A stretch of DNA of 64,000 nucleotides from Heliocybe sulcata (Eukaryota > Basidiomycota > Agaricomycetes > Gloeophyllales > Gloeophyllaceae). Shown here in pieces: positions 24,398 to 35,223 of the stretch. The DNA lies in assembly GCA_004369045.1 (NCBI GenBank), contig ML213504.1, forward strand, positions 901,508 through 965,507. Direction: 5' to 3'. Made by a program: the position numbers and the translations under genes. Each line of letters starts with the position of its first letter. The stretch's first letter is position 1. The notes under the pieces were generated by a model that was not told the DNA's origin, did no database searches, and was given only the letters and a program-made list of their open reading frames with translations.

Positions 24398-25610
24398 CTT
24401 GTCCGCCTATGCCTGCTGGGTGAAAGCAATCCGGATCGGCAGGATGGGGACTCACCATATTTACTGGCTGTATATATGGATTGCGATGGCGAATCGTAGA
24501 AGGAGTATTACTTAACGGCAAAAAGTGGGCGTTAGAGTGATGCTGGGTCCCGTACAGCCCGATGCACGAGGCAAAGAGATGGTGTATGGTCCAGGCGGAT
24601 ATTCGTGGGACTGGAAATAGAAACTAGACTACGCCACAGCTGCAGATGATTGGCTCGGCCGTGCTTAGAAGTCGAAGAGGCGATGCAGGCGACTGCCTGG
24701 CCGAACAGGACCGTCTTATATAGTCCGGGCAGATAATCACGATCTGAGCTGAGCTACAGCAACTCCATGGCATCGACGGATGGTCGAGCCAGAGCTGAGT
24801 CAGTGACAACGAGGCCCGAACCTAATCAATCAGTGAGGTGCTTGGACGGTCAGAGAACTGGTGCATAGGTCCAACATTTATTATTGACCTGCCTTCCAGT
24901 TTAGCAGCTGCCCCTTTCGGGTTTGTCCGAGGATCTCTTCGAGAACCAAAATAGTGTTTGATTTTGGATGTGCGCGTTCAGAATTGTTCCATAAGCGCTT
25001 GAAGGAGGAATGGCTGCTCACCCCATTAAAGGCGCCAAGCTCGGACCAGATCAAGATCACAGAAGAATCTCGTCCGAGCGAAAAGGGCACGCAAGCAGGG
25101 ACCTCCATGTGTTGCCTCAATTGGATTTGGACAAACTTTCTCCGCACAGAGATGCCCATCTTCGTGCTCTCTACGCAAGGCACGCATTACATATCCTGAG
25201 AAAACCCACCGGTCAAGTGGACAGTATGGCTGACCAAAACCGATTCACTAGGCATGCCAGATTGGTCGGCCAGACCGCAGCGTCTGACCGGCCACTATAC
25301 CCTTAAATGATCAGAAGCAGAATTATGCATAAGAAACATAGTGGCGAAAGCACCGGGCTCAGTATGATTACCAGGGGGGTGCTGGTACATTCGTAATGGC
25401 AAGCCAGAGGAACGTCACCTGTTCATCGTCAACTATACTGGCGCTTCTCGGAGAAGGAGAGAAGTCGGAAGCAAATCTCGTCCACGTCTCACGCACAGCA
25501 CACCAGGGGCCTGCATTCGAAGCTCTGACAATATTTCCTAATAATACACAGGGGTTAAAAATCAGTCTTGTCATCACTCCAGAGCAACACTTGCGCAGGA
25601 ACCGAAAAAC
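24398..25610. other. 1.2-kb spacer, no confident gene
   Basis: This is the region upstream of zinc-cluster gene C and downstream of the proteasome gene. Overlapping frames of about 80-100 codons at 24881-25306 sit on both strands without motifs. Nothing else is seen. Confidence 0.4.
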
Positions 25611-26633
25611 CTATAGAGCCAGATAGTCCCGGACCTCCTCCTCCGATAACTTCCTGAATGTAGGCTTTGGCCTATCGTTAGGTCCGGCCATCCGTTCCGC
25701 ATCGATCTCCGTGGGCGTAGGCACGGTCACAACCCCGATCTCAATTGTCTTCTCTGTCATTTGCCCCTCAAATCCCTCCTTGAGCGTGAGGAGGGCCGTG
25801 TGGATAGCATCCTCTAGGCTGATGTCATCGTTGTAGCTGTTAACGGGTCGTTAAAGCCGCGAGATTCATGATAAGACAGGGTTAAGTTAAGCTCGACGGT
25901 ACTTTTGGGAGCAGCATGAACCAGGGACGAACCGTTTCTCCAGAAAAGTTTTTGCATTCACCATGTTCTTGCCTATGGCTGATGCCTTCCACGCCCAATA
26001 TGAGCCGGAAGGATCAACTTGGTAGAGACTCGGGCCGCGATTGACGTCCCATCCTGCAACAAGTAAAGAGACACCGTACGGACGCACGCCTCTGCCAACA
26101 CATGGTGAGTCTAGACTAATCGCATCCGGCCATGTGTGAGACTTACCCCGATTGTGTTGCTTGCTGCATAACGGTGGCAATCTCCTGCGTTAGGACCCGT
26201 GTCGGAGGGTATTCGCCGTATATCTTCCAGTAAGCCTGAGCACTCTTTCGGGCTTTGGCCACGAGCACTCGGAAGTCCGGACCCATGCCAGAGTACACGA
26301 TGCCAATGTTTGGGCAGATCACACAGACTTTGTCCAGCATGGAGTCGTCTATCAAGATGGAGGAGGTCTTCTTTTCTGTAGCGATCACAATGCCATTCGA
26401 TGCTTCGAGGAGAGTTGCTTCAATCTGCATCGACCAACAGCATGGAGAGCACGCACCTTTGATTCCTAGACTTGTGGTTCCACCAGCTACCGCTGCCAAA
26501 GCGTGTTCGATCTGGACCAGCTTCCCGCTCGGAGAGAAGACGGTAAGAGAGTAGCTGCCCTAAGCAGATGAGAGAAGAAGGGTAGCGCAGCAGGACGAGC
26601 ACTTCACCTGTATGCTCCTCCGTCGGTTGCCAT
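25611..26633 (-). CDS. PRE8: 20S proteasome subunit alpha type 2
   Basis: Exon 1 (26633-26608) encodes MATDGGAYS and joins to [19 protein letters not shown], the conserved N-terminal alpha-subunit signature. It continues with [65 protein letters not shown] and [15 protein letters not shown], and ends [10 protein letters not shown] with a stop at 25611-25613. The sequence and the length of about 255 residues fit alpha-2 (yeast Pre8). Alpha subunits form the outer rings of the 20S core particle and gate substrate entry; they are not proteolytic. No unusual residues were noticed. The gene is strongly supported because each exon junction keeps the frame. Confidence 0.93.
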
Positions 26634-26985
26634 GTTAGCGTAGTCTCAAGTTGTAGGGCGAGGAGGATGAAAGCAACGAGGGGATGCAGCACTGTTCAGA
26701 GTACCAAAGACGCGTGTCGGGACGCGTCACTCATTTCTTGACTGGTACCACGTGGCTTGTGGCGGGCCATCAAACAGACGGGATGTCTTGCGAATGGTAA
26801 CGGCAGATGACCCAGAGATCTATTGATTTTGGAACTACATGCTCTCATGCCGATATGAGCGAGGTTTTCGTTCCACACTGTCATCGCAACAAGTTTATAC
26901 GTATGCTTTCGAGGAAATGGTGTGTTATCTGAGGAATACAATTACACATGGATTACACTCTTCCAATTTTCACCGACACGTCCTT
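26634..26985. other. Intergenic spacer
   Basis: About 350 bp between the proteasome gene start and the 3' end of the peroxiredoxin gene, both on the minus strand. It should include the proteasome gene promoter. No proteasome-associated control element was recognised. Confidence 0.4.
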
Positions 26986-27969
26986 CTACTCGACCTTAAG
27001 AGGGGTTGTCCTGAGGTACGGCTGCGACAAATTAGCAAGAAACCACATATGGCAGATGAAAGCAATAATACCTTGTGGATGGTGAAGTCGGGGAATAGGG
27101 TCTTGGCCTCCTCATTGGAGACCGAAGGGTGGACGATGACATCTTCGCCCTTCTTCCAGTTCACCGGCGTGGTCACCCTGTATTTATCACCAATTTGTAG
27201 GGCTAGGCGGAAAGTCAGTAGTTATATTCGAGCGCGAACGAGCTACGCACAGTCAATAACCCTAACCCAACAGATTAATACGTAACGGACCCTGCAGGTA
27301 CATGAAGGACTTACCGGAGGATCTCATCAAAGTTACGACCAGTAGAGGCAGGGTAGGAGAGGGTGAGGCGAATGATCTTCTTCGGATCGATAACAAACAC
27401 AGTCCGGATCTACAGTACAATGTTAGTCGCCACGGCATCATGTCTTCGCGAAGAAATGCCATACCGTGAAAGGGATGCCCTTTGCGTCGACGTTGGTGGC
27501 ATCCTGTGCATCCAACATGTCGTACAGCTCGGAGATCTTCCTATCAGGGTCCGCAATCTACGACCGGCCTCAGTTATCTGGCTCTTGTATCCGGACATCA
27601 ATGGAGGCTTACGATAGGGAACTGGACATTTGTAGGCGCAAACTTGCAACCATAGTCGTTGATGTCATCAACCCATTTGTCGTGGTCGTTCAGTGGGTTA
27701 GCGGACAACCCAATGACCTTCACATTGCGCTTGGCGAAATCTGGTGCCCGTCTAGCTACTTCTGCCAACTCCGTAGTGCAAACCGGAGTGAAGTCAGCGG
27801 GATGAGAGAAGAGAATTGCCTGAAATGCAAATTGATCAGCCCCGAGTTCGACCCTGCAATAGGGAGTACTGACCCATGAGTCGCCGATCCACTCATGGAA
27901 CTTGATGGGACCCTTGGTAGTCTGAGCCTCGAAATCAGGCGCAATGCTTCCAAGGCGTAAGGCCGGCAT
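26986..27969 (-). CDS. PRX1: 1-Cys peroxiredoxin (Prx6/Prx1 type)
   Basis: The start is ATG 27969 ([20 protein letters not shown]). An intron splits [18 protein letters not shown], and the peroxidatic cysteine lies in [15 protein letters not shown]. Later segments are [54 protein letters not shown] and [19 protein letters not shown]. These are typical of the longer 1-Cys subgroup, which has an extended C-terminal domain. The protein ends [11 protein letters not shown] with a stop at 26986-26988. It reduces hydrogen peroxide and organic peroxides using one reactive Cys. I see no clear mitochondrial presequence, so the cytosol is more likely. Confidence 0.92.
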
Positions 27970-28319
27970 GGTTGTCGAATATACGGAATCCGGAAGGATG
28001 GACGATAAGGAGCAGACAGCGCCATATCACGGCTTAGGACCTTATATAGTGTCTTGAGAGGGATCGCTCATGATTGAGAAAGCTGAATGAATGATCGCGC
28101 CTTCTAGTCCCACGCCACCCTTAGCGTGGTTAATGCCCACATTTACCTCGGTCGAGCTGGCCTCACAATCGCGTGCTCATGCGAAACTCTGGAATCCGAC
28201 ATGCGAAAGCTGACATACAGAATTGACTGGATAGGACAACAGGCCAGAATTCAGTGTCCGACGCGACTCCAAACAAGTGTTGCCAATATGTCCAAGCACT
28301 CGTGTAACAACCGGAATGT
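27970..28319. other. Intergenic spacer
   Basis: About 350 bp upstream of the peroxiredoxin gene and downstream of SSU72. No gene or clear stress-response element was picked out by eye. Confidence 0.4.
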
Positions 28320-29395
28320 TTAGTAGAAAGCGACAGAGTGAAGGATGTTGTGAGGATGCTTCTCTTGCTGCATTTGCAAGATCTTATCGATGTCTTCATC
28401 TATGTCGTCCGATGCTTCGATCTGTCCGAAGGCCGAATCAGCCTCGGAAGAAGTAGGGAGCCTAAGGAAACCTCACGGCTGCGGCCAGGTCCAGCATCGC
28501 CTTGCCGGCTATTAGAGCCTCCTCATGATTATCTTTGATCTCGATGTTTATGATGTGGACGGGACGATTGAGTTCGCCCCCACGCGTTAGCAGGTCTGCG
28601 GAACCCTTCTGCCTCGGCACTTGGACACAGATCAGCTAGAGAACGCACCTTCGCAAACAGCGTCGAAGCAACGCTCCTCGCATGTGATCACAATGTCCGC
28701 AACAGTCTTGCTCTCCTGCCATCGTTCTGGGGCTAGCTTAATCCGTCTATTGCGATCCAACATCTGCAGAAGGCCGTTTGCGCTATAGCTGTCACAACGC
28801 CATGAGACACTAAAGAATCTGCAAGCAAACGGACGTACAGTCGGGGATCTTTCGAATGCAGTTCTTCGTACATCTGGTTATACGGTGTGCCAAATGCATA
28901 GATGTTTGGTTTGTCAATCGCAGAGCCAGGCAGCCGGACTGCCGAGCCCGTGCCACATGAGACGACGCGATAGCCCGCCTTGCTTAAATGGCACTATGTC
29001 ATATCAGAAGTTTCCTAGATGCACTGCCCGAGAGACTCACGCTAAGACGTGGTGCCCTTCCATAGACCGGTTCTACAAGAACGTTGGATATGCGATAATA
29101 CGACGGAAAAATAGACACGCACTTGGTTACTTGCGCACACGACGCAAAACAGAGGTCGCGACCTGTATGCAGATGACCCTTGTTGCTGCGACAAGTTGGG
29201 CGCCGGCTGCACTTCCGCAACCGGTTGCAGAGACGACGTCGCTTGCTCAAATGGCTGAGGTGGAGTAGGCGGATGCGGTACGCCGTTGACTACGCCTGGA
29301 AGTTGGAAGGCCGCTGGCGGCGGCGGCGGCGGCCTCTGCTGTAAACGGGGGTCTGCTCGCGACAGGCGAGGATCGCGAGCTCTTCTGGGATCCAT
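28320..29395 (-). CDS. SSU72: RNA polymerase II CTD phosphatase SSU72
   Basis: The start is ATG 29395. A proline-rich leader of about 80 residues (with a PPPPPP run) precedes the catalytic core [19 protein letters not shown], where CX5RS is the phosphatase loop. Downstream are [75 protein letters not shown] and [15 protein letters not shown]. The C-terminus [10 protein letters not shown], with a stop at 28320-28322, is typical of the family. SSU72 removes Ser5 (and Ser7) phosphates from the RNA polymerase II tail and acts in the 3'-end cleavage/polyadenylation complex in the nucleus. The leader is longer than in yeast; I believe it is common in basidiomycetes but cannot verify this here. Confidence 0.93.
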
Positions 29396-29911
29396 TATAT
29401 CAAATCCTCACAATCTACGGGAACGATTTGAAGACGCGTAAGTGACCAGAAGAGACTTTCACAAACAAGCAAGCCTGCGTCAACGCCTCAGCAGTATCTA
29501 GAACAGTCATCTTCTCAACCCAGCCAATTTCAACCACAAGTATCAAAGGCAGGTTGATCGAGCTTCCACTCTGAATCATCTACGGCACTCAGGCTGCAGG
29601 ATAACAAGACGATTTACCTTGCACCACCAGTACCAACGAACAGACGGGACGCAAAGAGCCTGGAGAAAACATAGCCCGCCGCGGGAATTGCCATCAACAT
29701 GATGACACAGCTGCGCCACCCCCTGTACACGTCTATATACCAGAGGACAGGTGGCGGCTGCACTAAAGTACTTGCACATAGGCACTGAACGCAAGAGCGG
29801 CAAGCGCGTGGGCATCGCCATCTAAGAATAAGATGGACAGTGCAGAAGAGACGGTAAGGCTTCAGTAGTGGTACGTGACTTAGAGCTCACTCGAACCTCC
29901 AGCCCGCCGAA
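29396..29911. other. Intergenic region between divergent SSU72 and F-box genes
   Basis: Just over 500 bp. A minus-strand frame at 29576-29821 contains a hydrophobic stretch in one reading, but its splice phases do not agree, so I do not call a gene. Confidence 0.4.
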
Positions 29912-31554
29912 ATGACCTCCTTGCTACGCAGCTACGAGCCTTCTCCAGAGGAGTCTGCGCGAGTCCACGAGGAGATCCAGACACACCAGCGAGCTATTGC
30001 ATCTATTGACGAAGAGATACAAGCTCTCTTCCGAACTATGTATACCCTCCGCGAGCGACGCGCCCAGCATGAGGTCCAGATCAAGCGCTGCAAAGGCCTA
30101 ATTACCTGGGCGCGTCGTATGCCTCCTGAAGTCTTAGCCAAGATCTTCCTGCATTGTGTCGAGGATGGGTGGAATCAGGCTCCTCTAGCTGTCTCTATGG
30201 TCTGCTCCTCCTGGAGATTCGCGGCGCGCAATTATCCCAGGGTCTGGTCTCATGTCCACGTCAATATGGAGGAGTACGACCCCGTCTCCCGCACCCGTTA
30301 TTGGCTCACGATGGCCCGCCGGTCTCCGTTGCATGTCACAATCGTGGCTGACATTGAGACTTCAGAGCTCGCCGAGGTCATCGATATTCTTCTGGAACAA
30401 GCTTCCAGATGGCGCAGCCTCTCAGTAGTATCTTCTTCTCTCCGCAAGACGAATACCATCCTTTCTCGATGCAAGGAAGCTACCCCCGACTTGAGGGAAA
30501 TTCAAGTGACTACCGATATCGAGATTGACGACGTAGCAGCAGGCAACGCCGCGATAACAGGTTTTTGGGGATCCTTTCAGGAGGCTCCACGTCTGAGGAG
30601 GCTGGACTTGACTTCCAGTACGATTCATGTTGCCGGTTCCATACCCAGCCAAATTGAAGATCTCTCTATCAACTTGCAACCATCTCGTCGTCGAGTCGAA
30701 ACGCCAATGACTGGCTCGAATATCTTGCAGATGCTTGAAGACCTTCCGAATCTCAAGCATTTCGCGATTAACCTTTCGCATCACCACGAGCCACCGTATG
30801 TGCCCGAGCGTGATCTCTCGCGGAGGATCTTTCTTGCGAACCTAGAGTCCATGCTCCTCTGTGTTCCGCCGGACGTGAACGGCCTGATGGCGCACCTGGT
30901 AGTGCCCAAGTTAAAGCAACTCCAGATCAGATCGAACTTGGATCCGCTAGTTCGCCCGCACGATCTCACAGGCGCCTCGTTGCGCGAATTACTGGAGCAG
31001 TCGAATCCATCGTTAGAGCTCCTGGAACTACATGACGTCGACCTAACAGACGACGACTACACCCACTGCTTAAGCCGCTTGGACAGTCTCCGTGAACTCC
31101 GTCTCCACGAGAGCGAAATCTCGGACGATGTTGTACGTCTTTTGACTGGACCCAGAGGTCGATGCCCTCGCTTGAGTCGCCTAGATTTGAGGTGGTGCGG
31201 CCAGTTAACAGGAAGTACCATGGTAGAACTCGTGCGTAGCAGGCTTGCAGTCGATGACCACCCTATTGCCAGCAGCTCCGTCCCAATACAGGAGGTGGCC
31301 ATAATAAACTGCGCTTTTGTCGAAGAACAAGATGTGCTGGATTTGGCCGCCATAACTGTATGCCGGTTGATTCTTAGGGAAACAGAGGATTATTGCAGTG
31401 AGTAACACTGACCTGACCTGGGATTCGCTGCGTAATCTGACGCTCATTTCCAGGGTCGCGAGGTTGTTGTACAAACTCTAGATACCGACAGAGGCTCCGG
31501 CTACGCCACAACATAGGGCATACTGGAACCGGTCTTATCCACTTGATCCTATGA
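29912..31554 (+). CDS. F-box / leucine-rich repeat protein
   Basis: A long first exon (29912-31397) and a short second exon (31454-31554) make about 528 residues. After a coiled-coil leader (EEIQTHQRAIASIDEEIQAL) comes the F-box-like block MPPEVLAKIFLHCVEDGWNQ, then VCSSWRFAARNYPRVWSHVH. The remainder holds irregular leucine-rich repeats (LRRLDLTSST, NLKHFAINL, LELLELHDVDLTDDD, LRELRLHESEIS, LSRLDLRWCGQLTGS). Agaricomycete genomes carry very large families of such proteins. They are assumed to be substrate receptors of SCF ubiquitin ligases, but few have been tested. Its substrate is unknown. The last 33 codons rest on a well-formed GTGAGT/CAG intron. Confidence 0.85.
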
Positions 31555-32143
31555 AAGAATATACTCTACCCTTCTATGGCTGAAGTAAGTTACTGTACTT
31601 TGTTTGTACTCGCAGACACCCTCCTCACTGAGCGTCGCCATGGAAGGAGTACTCGGACAGGGACGCTGACGTTCACGGTCGTGCTGGGTCGTATTAATGT
31701 ATCTGGGGCGCTACGGCTCCTGGATGGATCGGAAGACATAGATGATGGAGCCTTGTAGGATCACGTACTAGAACGTATGCGGAACTTTTGTTATTGGGTG
31801 CACCCTATATTACACGAACGATACAAGTCCGACGCTGAAATGATTGTATGTCACACCTATGGCGAAAGACGGTGCAAAGACCCGCGATCCGCTTCAAACA
31901 CGGACATTACTCCATCTTCCACAGACGATAGGACCCGTTGTTGTGAATATCAACGAGCGAGTCGGGGGTTACGATGTTGTGGTTGAAAAACAAGTTTGCC
32001 GTTTCGTGCTGCCCATCTTATAGACTCAGAAGTTCCCACGACCCTTGCATGTGCATGATGTCCCGACGCGAGGCCTCGGGTTCTACTCTCGTTGTTCGGA
32101 CCTAGGATATTCGAGTTCGCCTGGCCAGTATTTGAAACCAGCA
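31555..32143. other. Intergenic spacer, no gene seen
   Basis: About 590 bp between the F-box gene and the SNARE gene. Short frames of about 60-70 codons are present, and none is convincing. Confidence 0.45.
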
Positions 32144-33475
32144 ATGCCTTTCAGCAATCGTACTTCCGAATTTCGAGAAATAATAGAAGAAAGAAAGAGG
32201 CTGTCACCCGAGGCGAAACGCCGTAAAGTGTCGAGGAACGCCAGGCAGGCGGGTCCACCAGACAGTCAGCTCCCTCTCAATAAACAATACCTCCAAGAAG
32301 CCTATCTAATAGTGCGCTTTGTCCTTTCACAGTGGTGTCGTTTCTGACGGAAGGAGGCTGCAGTTGAAGCATGTTAATACTCTGATGCGCATGTTGGTCG
32401 CCATTCGCAAGCCGTATTTGAACGTCGATTCACGACAAGGTCCATTTGGAGGACCCTCGCATGCGTCCTCTGGGCTGGATTTGTTCAACCTCGATAACCC
32501 AGAGTCGTCATGGTCATCCATACGCCATCTCTCAAACGAGGAGCGGGATCAGATTGACTTGCAGGCGCGGGTGGTGCTGTCCCGATGTGCTGATCGAGTC
32601 AAGGATCTGGAGGAGGTCGAGAAACGTACGTTTTCAGTATACCAAGCTCTTGTCTCGTAGTCTAACTGCAGGCATGTTATTTTGCATGACCTCACTACTT
32701 GTTAGGCCGCCACGAGATGGAAGCGTCTCGGACGAACCCACTAGCCCGACTACTACCGGCGCGCCTGCTACAGTCCGCGTCACCCTCCCTCGCCACGTCC
32801 GACATGGTAGCCGCGCACCATGCAAGCATAACCTGGTACCTCTCTCGACGTCTCGCGGAAGCGAGCCAAACACAGAAAGAGATGCAAGAAGAGCGCGTGA
32901 AGAGGCAAATGGAGCGGACGAAGACGTTAGGCTCGGGTGCCGCGAGGGAGGTTGCCGTCATGGGGCTCAGCGACACGTCGAGCGACGACGACAGATACGG
33001 GAGCGGCAGCTGGTTGGGAAACGCGTCCTCGAGCTTCGCATCAACATTGCTAGGGGCGCCCTCGACAGCGTCGAGGGCCAACAACCCCTCGCCACCCTTG
33101 ACATCCACGTCGTTCCACGACTCGGACCAGCTGTCCGACGACGACATGGAATTAACCCAATCCCAAATAATGCAGTTCGAGTCTGAGAACTCTCAGATTC
33201 TCCAGTCGATGCAGAATACCCTGGAAGCCGTGCAGGTAGCAGAATCCAGGTTATTGGAGATCAGCACGCTACAGACCGAACTTGTTGCCCATCTGACCAG
33301 ACAAACGGAGTTGACGGACCAGCTCTATGAGGATGCTATTGCATCGACTGGGATGGTGGAGAAAGGTAACGAGCAGCTCAGAGAAGCAAGGAGGAGAGCC
33401 AAAGATAGCCGGATCTTCATTCTGGTATTTCTCCTAGGAGCTAGTTTCTCCCTCTTATTCTTACACTACTACTGA
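32144..33475 (+). CDS. UFE1: Syntaxin-18 / Ufe1-type Qa-SNARE of the ER
   Basis: The start is ATG 32144 (MPFSNRTSEFREIIEERKR). Exons are 32144-32311, 32364 to about 32626, and a last exon beginning near 32705 (KRRHEMEASRTNPLAR). The N-terminal part (EAYLILKHVNTLMRMLVAI, KPYLNVDS) matches the syntaxin-18 family. The SNARE motif lies near the C-terminus (ESENSQILQSMQNTLEAV, ISTLQTELVAHLTRQ, with Q in the central layer). It is followed by a tail anchor, FILVFLLGASFSLLFLHYY. Ufe1 mediates fusion of Golgi-derived COPI vesicles with the ER and homotypic ER fusion. An acidic Ser/Asp-rich linker (SDTSSDDD, SDQLSDDD) separates the two parts and may be a kinase target. The stop is 33473-33475. Confidence 0.88.
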
Positions 33476-33746
33476 TTTACAGTAGCGGCGGGTGCATGCG
33501 ATTCGTCGTGTTTCGAAGACCATATTTGCACGTATATTTCATACATTCTATTTGAATTACTCGCTGTCCGTTTGAAGATTATCATACAAGATCTGATGCT
33601 CTCAAGATAGTCATACAACACCGACCCCGAGGAGTACGCCATCGTGTATAGAATGGTGCATGTACACGACGTGCACTCTGTCCGGTCTACGCAGTCTCTG
33701 GTCTGCAAGCGCTAAGGTCGAAGTTAGCAGCGCCGTAGTAGACCGG

Positions 33747-35057
33747 CTATGGTGCGGGTGACTCTTGCCGCGACCTGCCCGAAGACGGAAATGCTGGTGG
33801 TTCTTCGATGTCAGCACCGGAGCCCTTATCCAAAGAATCGGAAGAGAAGTTGGCCAGCAAAGGTGCACCCTCTTCCGCGATGTCCTCGATAGCTTCCGCC
33901 GCTAGTTCATCCACTTCTGGAGATAGGCCTTCCGCATTGCGGATGTGCTTCTGCATCTGATAGTACACAACCCTGAGTGTAGAAAGCAAGTGTGAGGCCC
34001 TGTGCGAGTCAAGAGTGATAAAGAGACGAACCACCCTGCGACTATGCCCACAATGATCCCTGCGGCAATGAGGACTGCATTTAGAATCTTGGTTTCTGCG
34101 TGATGATATCGTAGCTATCATTAGCAGACGCTGGGCATCTCGGAACCGGCTACTCACGAGTGTCCATTTGACGTCGCTGTTCATCATCAGATAGGGCAGC
34201 CAAACGGGCTCCAATGAAAACATGGAGAAGCATCTTCGGGAACAAACAAGCCGTAGCAATCATGAATTGCCATATGGATACCGACTCAATGGACTGAGAA
34301 GGCGAATGAGTGTCATTCTCCAGAAAGAGACAGGGCACACACAGCAAACAGGGCGTTTGAATAGACCCAAGGAGGGAACGGAGACAGCCGGATGAGGATG
34401 ATCAGCGGGAGACCTTTGGACTTCTAGAAGTTGAGTGAGGGTGAAAGGTTTAGCACATTCATGAGGCGGTCAATAGGTGATCAAAAGTGTACGAACGATG
34501 ACGGCTTCTAGGGCTTGCCATTTCTCATTCGAAGCAGACCACTGCCGGAGTCTGTTCGCGAAAAGGAAGCGAAGCACGAGGAACACTATGGCCGAGCCGA
34601 CTATCGACACAGGGACGGCTATGGCCAGGCCGGTCATGCCATATGCGAAACCGCACAAGGTCACCGTCGTTGTGAATCCGATAAATGGAGGGAAGGACAC
34701 AAGTACTGCCGAGGTGTGTCAATGAAGAACCCGTCACTTATGAGTATGCTTACCCATGACAGAACCGAGTATCAGCCAACCGAGCCTTCGATGACTGACT
34801 TTCTGAGCCATGTCATAGAAGAACTGGCCGATCCGGTGGGGTGTTATGATAATAACAGCAGCACCCACGCAGACGTAGAACAGCAGTATGGACCAGATAA
34901 ACAGCTAGCCATCAGGTGGTCAGATGCAGGATAATTACAGTCCGGTCGATGAACGCACTTTACCGACAAGATTGAGCTTCTGATACCGCCGGTACGACAT
35001 GGCGCAGTAGCGAGCCAGTGTCCTCACCGGCCATTTCATAAGAGTGCCTGCGCCCAT
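33747..35057 (-). CDS. TVP38: TVP38/TMEM64-family Golgi membrane protein
   Basis: The first ATG is 35057 (MGAGTLMKWPVRTLARYC). The open frame continues upstream without another ATG, so an earlier exon is possible. Membrane segments include WSILLFYVCVGAAVIIITP, LVSFPPFIGFTTTVTLCGFAYG (the conserved VTT/SNARE-associated core), AIAVPVSIVGSAIVFLVLRF, LSPFPPWVYSNALFA, IWQFMIATACLFPKMLLHVF and AGIIVGIVAGWVVYYQM. The tail is acidic and cytosolic in appearance, ending SRQESPAP with a stop at 33747-33749. VTT-domain proteins are DedA relatives of the late Golgi; several relatives act as lipid scramblases, but the activity of Tvp38 is not settled. The gene is divergent from LOA1. Confidence 0.87.
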
Positions 35058-35223
35058 AATGTCCCAGAAGAGCCGAATGCGAGTAGAGGCAAAGCTGGTG
35101 TCACGGCCGTTAGCCGCGTTGGGGAGTTACCCGGCAGACCAATTAAGACGCGATCACGTGCTGAGTCGCAGCATCACGTGGAGGCCGCGCTGGCCGGAGC
35201 CGCCCACAACTTGACCTGCAAGC
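35058..35223. promoter_or_regulatory. 166-bp bidirectional promoter with paired CACGTG boxes
   Basis: The interval between the TVP38 and LOA1 start codons holds two ATCACGTG motifs, with CACGTG cores at 35155-35160 and 35175-35180 (20 bp from start to start). CACGTG is the E-box core bound by bHLH factors such as Cbf1 or Pho4 in yeast. Its use here is inferred. Confidence 0.5.

Noticed and set aside
29576-29821. Small minus-strand frame with a hydrophobic stretch between SSU72 and the F-box gene
   Set aside because: The reading with a good membrane helix cannot be joined in phase to any ATG through the available splice sites.
32446-33186. 246-codon plus frame overlapping the SNARE gene
   Set aside because: It is a shadow in another frame; the syntaxin-18 reading has the SNARE motif and the tail anchor.
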